Shown piece after piece: positions 57,947 to 64,000 of a stretch of 64,000 bases of DNA (position 1 is the stretch's first letter; each line of letters starts with the position of its first letter). This DNA is from Saccharomonospora sp. NB11 (GTDB lineage: Bacteria > Actinomycetota > Actinomycetes > Mycobacteriales > Pseudonocardiaceae), in the NCBI RefSeq assembly GCF_015910535.1, contig NZ_JACBJG010000006.1, forward strand, positions 62,001 through 126,000, read 5' to 3'. The notes beneath the pieces are model-generated. The model made no database searches. It worked only from the letters and a program-made list of their open reading frames with translations, and had not been told where the DNA came from. A program made the translations under genes and the position numbers.

Positions 57947-58390
57947 GTGCCACTGGATCCTAGTTACGCAGGGCGAACGTACCCGCCCACCACCACGTAC
58001 GAGGTCAGCCGCAGCAAGATCGCGGAGTTCGCCGACGCGATCGGCGACGACAACCCGCTGTACCGCGACCCCGAGGCGGCCAAGGCCGCAGGCCACCCGG
58101 ACGTGCTCGCCCCGCCCACGTTCCTCACGGTCGTCAACCTGAGGGCGATCAACGCGATCGTCGCCGACCCGGACCTCGGGCTCGACTACTCCCGCATGGT
58201 GCACGGTGACCAGCGGTTCACCCACCATCGTCCGGTGTACGCGGGTGACGTCCTCCGGCTCACCACCCACATCGACGAGGTGTTCGCCCGCGCGGGCAAC
58301 GACTTCCTCGGCGTGCGCGCCGACATCGAGACCACGTCGGGCGAGTTGGTGTGCACGACGCACGCCCAGCTCGTCGTGAGGGGGGAGTGA
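57947..58390 (+). CDS. hadA: MaoC-like dehydratase N-terminal domain protein (HadA-type)
   Basis: 147-residue hot-dog fold protein from GTG 57947 (VPLDPSYAGRTYPPTTTYEVSRSKIAEFADAIGDDNPLY). It resembles the non-catalytic HadA/FAS1-like dehydratase subunit that pairs with HadB. It is two codons upstream of hadB. In mycobacteria HadAB is the beta-hydroxyacyl-ACP dehydratase of FAS-II mycolate elongation, located between rpmG and secE. This lineage may use it for ordinary or other acyl chains. The symbol follows that synteny. Confidence 0.82.
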   Translation: MPLDPSYAGRTYPPTTTYEVSRSKIAEFADAIGDDNPLYRDPEAAKAAGHPDVLAPPTFLTVVNLRAINAIVADPDLGLDYSRMVHGDQRFTHHRPVYAGDVLRLTTHIDEVFARAGNDFLGVRADIETTSGELVCTTHAQLVVRGE

Positions 58391-58393
58391 ACC

Positions 58394-58816
58394 GTGACCG
58401 AGACGATCGGTACCGAGACGTCCGTCGGCGACGAGCTGCCGCCGCTGTCCGTGCGGGTCACCCGTGAGCAGTTGGTGCGCTACGCGGGTGCGTCGCTGGA
58501 CTTCAACCCGATCCACTGGAACGAACGCTTCGCCACCGAGGTCGGCCTGCCCGGCGTGATCGCGCACGGGATGCTGACCATGGCTCTCGGTGGCAGGGTC
58601 GTCACCGACTGGCTCGGCGACCCCTCGCGCCTGGTCGAGTACGGCGCCCGGTTCACTCGACCGGTGGTCGTGCCGGACGACGACACCGGCGCGTTGGTGG
58701 AGTTCAGCGGCAAGGTCGCGCAGATTCGCGACGACGGCACCGCCAGGATCGACATCACGGCGAAGTTCGACGGCAAGACCGTGCTGGGCAAGGCGCAGGC
58801 GGTCGTCCGGCTCTGA
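58394..58816 (+). CDS. hadB: MaoC family (R)-hydroxyacyl dehydratase (HadB-type)
   Basis: 140 residues. The hydratase-2 motif ASLDFNPIHWN supplies the catalytic Asp36 and His41, followed by GLPGVIAHGML. It should be the catalytic partner of the preceding hot-dog subunit. GTG start at 58394. No hadC homologue follows. Confidence 0.87.
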   Translation: MTETIGTETSVGDELPPLSVRVTREQLVRYAGASLDFNPIHWNERFATEVGLPGVIAHGMLTMALGGRVVTDWLGDPSRLVEYGARFTRPVVVPDDDTGALVEFSGKVAQIRDDGTARIDITAKFDGKTVLGKAQAVVRL

Positions 58817-58835
58817 GCGGCGCTCGCCGGTGCGG

Positions 58836-59708
58836 TCACCGCGTCCGGATGGCGGCGAGGACCGCGTCGGCGATCGCGCGTTCTCCTCGTGCGGTCGGAT
58901 GCAGAGGTGCCGCACCGGTCGTGGACTCCAGTCCCTCGATCCAGCGTTGCCCCTCCGCCGCACACAGGTGGTGCTCGGCTGTGGGTGTCGCCGTGTCGAC
59001 GAACCGGGCGCCGTGCGCGTTGGCCTGCTGCTCCAGCACGTGGTTCAGCAGGTCCAGCCCTTCCCGGAGCGCGGCGAGGTCGGCGAGGTCGTGGGGGAGG
59101 ACGTCGGCGCACGTCGCCGGATCGGCGGGCAGGATCGTCGGGTAGCCGACCACGAGCACGCGAGCGTCGGGTGCCCGCTCGCGGACGGCCCGCACCGCCT
59201 CGGCGACGGCCGCCACGGTGTTGCCCACGCGCTCCTCGACCGCTGCGCTCTCACCGCACCGGCCGCCCTCGGCCGCCACCTCGGCGCACTGCCCGGCCAA
59301 CTGCACCAGACCCACGTCGTTGCCGCCGATGCCGAGTGTCACCAACGTCGTGTCGGGGGTGAGTGCGTCGAGCTGCGGCGGGTTGGTGCCGTCGGCGGTC
59401 TGTTGCGGGCTGGTGAGGTGCTCGGTCGTGGCGCCACCGCAACTGGCGTCGGTGAAGCTGGCGGGTGCCAGCTCCGCCGCGACCAGGCGCGGGTAGTTGT
59501 TGTCCGACCGCTCGCATCCGATCGGTGAGCCCACACCCCGGCCGGTGCCGGGTGCCGAGGTGTAGGAGTCGCCGAGAGCCACGTAGTGCACCGGCTCGGC
59601 GGACTCTCCGGCCGTGGACCGCTCCCCGCTCGCGCACGCCGCGGTGAGCGCCGCCAGGACCGTCACGACCGACACGGCCACCCGCGGCGCCACCGAGGTG
59701 AGTCCCAT
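58836..59708 (-). CDS. Secreted SGNH/GDSL hydrolase
   Basis: About 290 residues from ATG 59708 (GTG 59723 possible). An N-terminal signal with a weak lipobox (TAAC, near residue 25) precedes block I ALGDSYTS (nucleophile Ser48), block III GIGGND and block V HPTARGE. Secreted esterases/lipases of actinomycetes have this plan, with Cys residues for disulfides. Substrate unknown. Confidence 0.86.
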   Translation of the reverse strand: MGLTSVAPRVAVSVVTVLAALTAACASGERSTAGESAEPVHYVALGDSYTSAPGTGRGVGSPIGCERSDNNYPRLVAAELAPASFTDASCGGATTEHLTSPQQTADGTNPPQLDALTPDTTLVTLGIGGNDVGLVQLAGQCAEVAAEGGRCGESAAVEERVGNTVAAVAEAVRAVRERAPDARVLVVGYPTILPADPATCADVLPHDLADLAALREGLDLLNHVLEQQANAHGARFVDTATPTAEHHLCAAEGQRWIEGLESTTGAAPLHPTARGERAIADAVLAAIRTR

Positions 59709-59735
59709 TCGTCCGCGCAGCACCTCTCGGTTGTA

Positions 59736-60722
59736 TCAGGAGGCCCGGTCGCGAGCCTGTCGAACGAGGTCGTTGACCAGGCCCGCCGCCTGATCGGGGT
59801 GGTCGACCGTCGCGATCACCCTGCGCTTGGTGCTCAGCGTCAGGACGAGTGCCTCGCCGCCGCGGCACTTGAACGCCACGTCACCGGAGGCGTTGAGCCG
59901 CACACCGAGGCCGCCGTTGCCCAGGAGAGTCAGGGTCGTCGTGCCTGCGGAGGTGACGTCGGAGAGCGGCACGGTGCGGCGGGGATACCCGAGCAGCCCC
60001 ATGCGGATCGAGACGGCCTTCTCGTCGATCGTGACCCGCACGGAGGCGATGCCCACGGCGGCGAGCGCACCGACCAGCAGCGGGACGAGCGCCGAGCTCC
60101 AGGTGGGCGCCGTGCCCGACAGGGCGCTGACGATCGCGATCACGACCGGGGGAGCGACGACGCAGATCACGGCCAGACCGGCGTTCGTGGTGCCCCCGAC
60201 CCACGTCGCCCGCTCGTGGGCGGCCAGACCGACGCTCTCGACGGTCACGACGTCGTCGCGGCGTCGCTGCGGAGGCACGTCGGGGGCGACGAGCCAGGCC
60301 AGCGCGCCGACGACCAGCCCGAGGCCCAGCAGGAGCGGAACGGTCGTGGCCGCGCCGGCTGCGTCCTCCCACGACGCCGCGTCGAGCGTGCTGACCATCG
60401 ACGTCACGAGGGTTGCGACGGGCAACGCCGCGACACCGGCGGCCAGGCCGAGCAGCGGGCGATGAACTCCTCGGCCGGTGCGCCACAACACGAAGGCTGT
60501 GACCGTGACGGCGACGGTCAGGGCGAGCGTGATCGCGACCGTCCACGTCGTCAGGGGTGCCAGCCCGGTCGCCTGGTCGGGCGTACCCGACGGGCCCCAA
60601 TGGGTGGCCACCTCGTCGGGGAGGCGGTCCGCCCACGCGTTGCGCAGCGCCAACGCCGCGACGGTGAGCAGGACGGGCCCGCTGAGGAGAGCTGCCACCA
60701 CCCGCATCGGAACACTTCTCAC
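59736..60722 (-). CDS. DUF1648 membrane protein
   Basis: 328 residues with five or six membrane helices. The N-terminal DUF1648 domain is recognised by LPDEVATHWGPSGTPD (about 34-49). A soluble C-terminal part (about 240-328) resembles a PH-like beta domain (VSIRMGLLGYPRRTVPLSDV). It is translationally coupled to a YtrA-type GntR regulator (GTGA overlap), the common pairing in Gram-positives, often linked to envelope or antibiotic stress. Confidence 0.8.
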   Translation of the reverse strand: MRSVPMRVVAALLSGPVLLTVAALALRNAWADRLPDEVATHWGPSGTPDQATGLAPLTTWTVAITLALTVAVTVTAFVLWRTGRGVHRPLLGLAAGVAALPVATLVTSMVSTLDAASWEDAAGAATTVPLLLGLGLVVGALAWLVAPDVPPQRRRDDVVTVESVGLAAHERATWVGGTTNAGLAVICVVAPPVVIAIVSALSGTAPTWSSALVPLLVGALAAVGIASVRVTIDEKAVSIRMGLLGYPRRTVPLSDVTSAGTTTLTLLGNGGLGVRLNASGDVAFKCRGGEALVLTLSTKRRVIATVDHPDQAAGLVNDLVRQARDRAS

Positions 60723-61069
60723 GAGAACTTCCTCCTGACGATCGTGACCAACTCGTCGACGTCCACGCCGACTCGTCGGCTCTCTGCCACGAGCTCGCCG
60801 ACCAGCGCGGCCAGCCGCGCGTGTCCGTCGGCCTGTCCCTTCACCACGGCGCCCCGCCTTCGTCGGAGGTCGATGACGCCCTCGTCCCGCAACGTCGCGT
60901 ACGCCCGGAGGACCGTGTGCACGTTGACGTCGAGCAGCGTCGCGAGCTCCCGTGCGGGAGGGAGCTGCTCGCCCGGCTTGACGCGCTGCTCGGACAGGGC
61001 ACGCCGGACCGACGCGGCGAGCTGTTCGTACAGCGGGGTCGTCGACGACGGGTCGATGCGAAACAGCAT
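60719..61069 (-). CDS. YtrA-subfamily GntR regulator
   Basis: 116-residue short GntR protein: winged helix (PLYEQLAASVRRALSEQRV...LPPARELATLLDVNVHTVLRAYATLRDEG) plus a brief helical tail for dimerisation, with no effector domain. It starts at ATG 61069 directly adjoining a perfect palindrome, so autoregulation is likely; a putative -10 box TACAGT (61082-61077) would give a leaderless transcript. Confidence 0.88.
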   Translation of the reverse strand: MLFRIDPSSTTPLYEQLAASVRRALSEQRVKPGEQLPPARELATLLDVNVHTVLRAYATLRDEGVIDLRRRRGAVVKGQADGHARLAALVGELVAESRRVGVDVDELVTIVRRKFS

Positions 61070-61070
61070 A

Positions 61071-61089
61071 GTTCTAACTGTACTAGAAC
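61071..61089. promoter_or_regulatory. YtrA-type operator
   Basis: GTTCTA-N7-TAGAAC, a perfect inverted repeat one base upstream of the regulator start codon and overlapping its probable promoter. Confidence 0.65.
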
Positions 61090-61145
61090 AATGAACTCTA
61101 ATGCGGGTGCTTACGCAACGAGGCCCACGCCGTCCCCGGAAACGA

Positions 61146-61179
61146 CGAAGCCCCCGAGGTGGGAACCCCGGGGGCTTCG
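61146..61179 (-). terminator. Aminotransferase gene terminator
   Basis: An 11-bp perfect GC stem (CGAAGCCCCCG at 61146-61156 with 61169-61179) just beyond the aminotransferase stop. Confidence 0.78.
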
Positions 61180-61193
61180 CGACGTGCTCGTGA

Positions 61194-62426
61194 CTACTTG
61201 GCCTCGGAGAGCAGCTCCGCCACGCGGGTCACGCCCTCGACCAGGTCGTCCTCGGCCAGCGCGTACGAGAACCGGAAGTAGCCGGGCGTGCCGAACGCCT
61301 CGCCCGGAACCACGGCCACCTCGACCTCACGCAGGATCAGGTCGGCCAGCTCGACGGTGTCCGCCGGCTTCTGGCCCCGGATCTCCTTGCCGAGCAGTGC
61401 CTTCACCGACGGATACGCGTAGAACGCGCCTTCCGGCGTGGGGCACTCGACGCCCGGAATCTCCGACAGCATCGACACGATCCGGCGGCGACGCTTGTCG
61501 AACGCGGCGCGCATCTCCTCCACCACGTCCAGCGGCCCGGCGACGGCCGCCAGCGCCGCCCGCTGGGCCACGTTGGCGACGTTGCCGCACAGGTGGGACT
61601 GGAAGCTCGACGCGGCCTTGATGACGTCCTGCGGGCCGACGATCCAGCCGACACGCCATCCGGTCATCGAGTAGGTCTTCGCGACGCCGTTCAGGATCAG
61701 CGTCCGGTCGGCCATCTCGGGCACCACGACGGGCAGCGACTCGGCCTTGACGCCGTCGTAGACGAGGTGCTCGTAGATCTCGTCGGTGATCACCCAGATG
61801 TCGTGCTCGGCGGCCCAGCGGCCGATCTCCGCCACCTGCTCCCGCGTGTACACCGCGCCGGTGGGGTTCGACGGCGAGTTGAACAGCAGTACCTTGGTGC
61901 GCTCGGTGCGCGCCGCTTCCAGCTGGTCCACCGTGACCCGGTAGCCCGTCGACTCGTCGGCGGTGACCTGCACCGGGACCCCGCCGGCGAGGGTGATCGA
62001 CTCGGGGTAGGTCGTCCAGTAGGGGGCGAGCAGCAGCACCTCGTCGCCCGGGTCGAGCAGGGTGGCGAACGCCGAGTAGACGGCCTGCTTGCCGCCGTTG
62101 GTCACGAGTACCTGCGACGCGTCGCACGAGAAGCCGGAGTCGCGCAGCGTCTTGGCGGCGATGGCTTCCCGCAGTTCCGGGAGCCCGGCGGCGGCCGTGT
62201 AACCGTGGTTGCTGCGGTCGTGCACCGCTGCCGCGGCTGCCTCCACGACGTAGTTGGGGGTCGGGAAGTCGGGCTGCCCGGCGCCGAAGCCGATCACGGG
62301 CCGCCCCTCGGCCTTGAGTGCCTTCGCCTTCGCGTCGACGGCGAGTGTCGCCGACGGCGTGATGCCGGCGATGCGAGCGGACACTCGGGGACGGGAACCG
62401 GAGGCAGAGCTGTCGGATGTGGCCAT
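61194..62426 (-). CDS. aspC: Class I pyridoxal-phosphate aminotransferase (aspartate type)
   Basis: 410 residues from ATG 62426. Fold-type I aminotransferase of the Ib subgroup: [23 protein letters not shown], the PLP lysine Lys250 in [15 protein letters not shown] and the C-terminal Arg in GYFRFSYA that binds the substrate carboxylate. It most likely transaminates aspartate/oxoglutarate. The same gene lies near secE in many actinomycetes. The frame is open upstream to 62681 but without coding character. Confidence 0.9.
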   Translation of the reverse strand: MATSDSSASGSRPRVSARIAGITPSATLAVDAKAKALKAEGRPVIGFGAGQPDFPTPNYVVEAAAAAVHDRSNHGYTAAAGLPELREAIAAKTLRDSGFSCDASQVLVTNGGKQAVYSAFATLLDPGDEVLLLAPYWTTYPESITLAGGVPVQVTADESTGYRVTVDQLEAARTERTKVLLFNSPSNPTGAVYTREQVAEIGRWAAEHDIWVITDEIYEHLVYDGVKAESLPVVVPEMADRTLILNGVAKTYSMTGWRVGWIVGPQDVIKAASSFQSHLCGNVANVAQRAALAAVAGPLDVVEEMRAAFDKRRRRIVSMLSEIPGVECPTPEGAFYAYPSVKALLGKEIRGQKPADTVELADLILREVEVAVVPGEAFGTPGYFRFSYALAEDDLVEGVTRVAELLSEAK

Positions 62427-62552
62427 GCCGACAGTTTTCCACGTGAGCCATACTGCCTGGCAGCAGCCCTCCTTCGAGCGTCGTGGCCCCCTGGTGTGGG
62501 CGCGGTGGGAGACGCCCCGTGATCGCCTCGCCACGCCGTAAGTAGGGCGTGG

Positions 62553-62583
62553 TTGCGAGTCACCCTCGGGCTTGCCGTAGACT
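62553..62583 (+). promoter_or_regulatory. Candidate promoter of tRNA-Trp/secE/nusG
   Basis: TTGCGA (62553-62558) and TAGACT (62578-62583) with 19-bp spacing, about 85 bp upstream of tRNA-Trp. Spacing is a little long. Confidence 0.35.
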
Positions 62584-62666
62584 GCTGAACTTGGAACGTC
62601 CGGAACCGGCCCCACGACTCTCGCGGGGTTGGTGAAGAGCGTCCTTGTGAGTGGGTCACCGCTCGA

Positions 62667-62739
62667 AGGGGTGTAGCTCAACTGGCAGAGCAGCGGCCTC
62701 CAAAGCCGCAGGTTGCAGGTTCAAGTCCTGTCACCCCTG
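62667..62739 (+). tRNA. tRNA-Trp (CCA)
   Basis: 73 nt. Acceptor AGGGGTG pairs with CACCCCT (62732-62738). The anticodon stem GCGGC/GCCGC encloses CTCCAAA, anticodon CCA. It directly precedes secE, as in most actinobacteria. Confidence 0.95.
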
Positions 62740-62773
62740 CGTTGACGTGTCAGGTGGAGCGGAGGAGTAGCTC

Positions 62774-63223
62774 GTGAGCGAGGACGGGGAGAAGGACAAG
62801 GAGAGGGCGGCTGAGCGCCCTTCCCGTCCGGACACCGCCGCGGCTCGGCGCGCACGGCGTGCCTCCGCTGACCGAACGGGCACACCAGCCAAGGCCGGCT
62901 CCGGGGGAGCCCGCAAGGGTGCGGAGTCGAAGCGGCCCGCTCCGAAGGGAAAGGCGCCGGAGAAGGCTGCCAAGCCCGAGGGCAAGGGTGCGCCGACCCC
63001 GAAGCGGAATCGGCAGGAGACCAAGAAGGGCTCTCCGTTCGCCCGCATCGGGCGTTTCGTCCGCGAGGTGTGGGGCGAGCTGCGCAAGGTCATCTGGCCG
63101 ACGCGCAAGCAGATGGTCACCTACACCACGGTGGTCCTGGCCTTCCTGGTGTTCATGGTGGCCCTCGTGGCCGGACTCGACTTCGTCTTCCTTGAGGGCG
63201 TCGACGTCGTCTTCGGTAACTAG
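62774..63223 (+). CDS. secE: Preprotein translocase subunit SecE
   Basis: 149 residues from GTG 62774 (GGAGGAG upstream). The conserved C-terminal domain (FVREVWGELRKVIWPTRKQM, then one transmembrane helix at about 116-138) is preceded by an ~85-residue charged Lys/Ala/Pro-rich extension usual in actinobacteria. It stabilises SecY in the translocon. Confidence 0.95.
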   Translation: MSEDGEKDKERAAERPSRPDTAAARRARRASADRTGTPAKAGSGGARKGAESKRPAPKGKAPEKAAKPEGKGAPTPKRNRQETKKGSPFARIGRFVREVWGELRKVIWPTRKQMVTYTTVVLAFLVFMVALVAGLDFVFLEGVDVVFGN

Positions 63224-63301
63224 GTTGCCTACTTCCTCGCGGGTCGCGACGTCCACGCGGCGCCCGCGACCACCACACGCGATCAACTGAGAGGACGGAA
63301 A

Positions 63302-64000
63302 GTGACCTCCGAGAACGGCTCAGGAGCCGGTCAGGACCTGACCGGCCTCTCCGAGGAGCAGGCGCTCGCCGCCACCGGCGACGCGGACTCGGATGCCACC
63401 GAGACCGCCGAGGTGGCCGAGGCCGCCGAGACGCCCGAGGCCGACCAGCCCTCGGAGACTTCCGGGGCTTCGGAGGCCGCCGGAGACGACAGCGCGGAGA
63501 GTGCCGCCGACGAGGACCCCGCCGCCAAGCTGAAGGCCGAGCTGCGGAACCTCCCCGGCGACTGGTACGTCGTGCACTCCTACGCCGGTTACGAGAACCG
63601 GGTGAAGAGCAACCTCGAGACCCGTCGGCAGACGCTGGACGTCGAGGACTACATCTTCCAGATCGAGGTGCCCACCGAAGAGGTCACCGAGATCAAGAAC
63701 GGCCAGCGCAAGATCGTGCAGCGCAAGGTGCTGCCGGGCTACATCCTCGTGCGGATGGAGCTGAACGACGCCTCGTGGAGCGCGGTGCGGAACACCCCGG
63801 GTGTGACCGGGTTCGTCGGCGCCACCTCGCGTCCGTCTCCGCTCAGCCTGGACGACGTGGTCAAGTTCCTCGCCCCGAAGGTCGAGAAGCCGGAGCCCGC
63901 GAAGGCAGGCAAGGGCGAGCCCGCCGAGGCCGCGCAGCCCGCCGCCTCCGGCGCCGTCGAGGTCGACTTCGAGGTCGGCGAGTCGGTCACGGTGATGGAC
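63302..64000 (+). CDS. nusG: Transcription termination/antitermination protein NusG, 3'-truncated by window edge
   Basis: The first 233 codons from GTG 63302. After an acidic disordered extension of about 80 residues the NGN domain begins at [20 protein letters not shown] and includes [12 protein letters not shown] and [10 protein letters not shown]. The beginning of the KOW domain ([14 protein letters not shown]) is at the window end. NusG links RNA polymerase with Rho and ribosomes. Confidence 0.95.
   Translation, partial: MTSENGSGAGQDLTGLSEEQALAATGDADSDATETAEVAEAAETPEADQPSETSGASEAAGDDSAESAADEDPAAKLKAELRNLPGDWYVVHSYAGYENRVKSNLETRRQTLDVEDYIFQIEVPTEEVTEIKNGQRKIVQRKVLPGYILVRMELNDASWSAVRNTPGVTGFVGATSRPSPLSLDDVVKFLAPKVEKPEPAKAGKGEPAEAAQPAASGAVEVDFEVGESVTVMD

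Overview
The window is high-GC chromosomal DNA from an actinomycete. GTG starts are frequent, operons are chained by 4-bp ATGA/GTGA overlaps, and third codon positions are strongly G/C. Gene content (nuoA-N, menaquinone genes, a 2-oxoacid:ferredoxin oxidoreductase, a MaoC dehydratase pair near secE-nusG, a RepSA/integrase element, an I-E-type CRISPR repeat) suggests a Pseudonocardiaceae-type organism such as Saccharomonospora. That placement is inference. Both ends are cut: an M1 metallopeptidase lacks its N-terminus at the left and nusG lacks its C-terminus at the right.

Region 1 (0-23 kb, + strand) is respiratory. menG and menJ finish and tailor menaquinone, the complete 14-gene nuo operon encodes the proton-pumping NADH:menaquinone oxidoreductase, and a long-chain polyprenyl diphosphate synthase makes the likely quinone tail. 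Two perfect Rex-type palindromes precede nuoA, so the operon is probably derepressed when NADH/NAD+ rises. The nuoE-nuoF junction contains a 113-bp duplicated-boundary insert that creates a 38-codon ORF. A sunset-domain membrane protein ends this block at a strong bidirectional terminator.

Region 2 (23-34 kb) holds, on the minus strand, korAB (2-oxoglutarate-type ferredoxin oxidoreductase). An Lrp/AsnC regulator is divergent from a dimethylargininase-like enzyme. A four-gene TroA-type Zn/Mn ABC importer follows, then htpX, rmlA and a DUF4232 lipoprotein.

Region 3 (34-42 kb) is accessory. It has a three-repeat orphan CRISPR without cas genes, an XRE regulator, and a 5.9-kb integrated element bounded by a 30-bp direct repeat that duplicates the 3' end of yajQ. 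The element carries a DUF4145 zinc-ribbon protein of visibly lower GC, a 140-bp inverted-repeat structure, a GNAT acetyltransferase, a GntR regulator with three operators, a small unknown gene, a RepSA-type HUH replication initiator and a tyrosine integrase. It lacks an FtsK-like Tra gene, so it looks like a minimal or decayed AICE.

Region 4 (42-53 kb) contains tRNA-Tyr, an amidase, a NERD-domain membrane protein, and an unusual protein with about twelve 11-residue repeats followed by an apparent frameshifted tail. Next come a MarR gene broken by a 109-bp internal inversion, an NTF2-like protein, a DUF309 protein, ctaD (cytochrome oxidase subunit I), a DUF2630 protein, a NarL-type two-component system and a DedA protein.

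Region 5 (53-64 kb) has a membrane GAF-GGDEF-EAL protein with a degenerate GGDEF motif, tRNA-Thr, tRNA-Met, rpmG, a streptogrisin-like secreted protease, a MaoC dehydratase pair, an SGNH hydrolase, a YtrA-type GntR/DUF1648 operon, an aminotransferase, tRNA-Trp, secE and the start of nusG. This is the conserved neighbourhood of the secE-nusG ribosomal region, with insertions.
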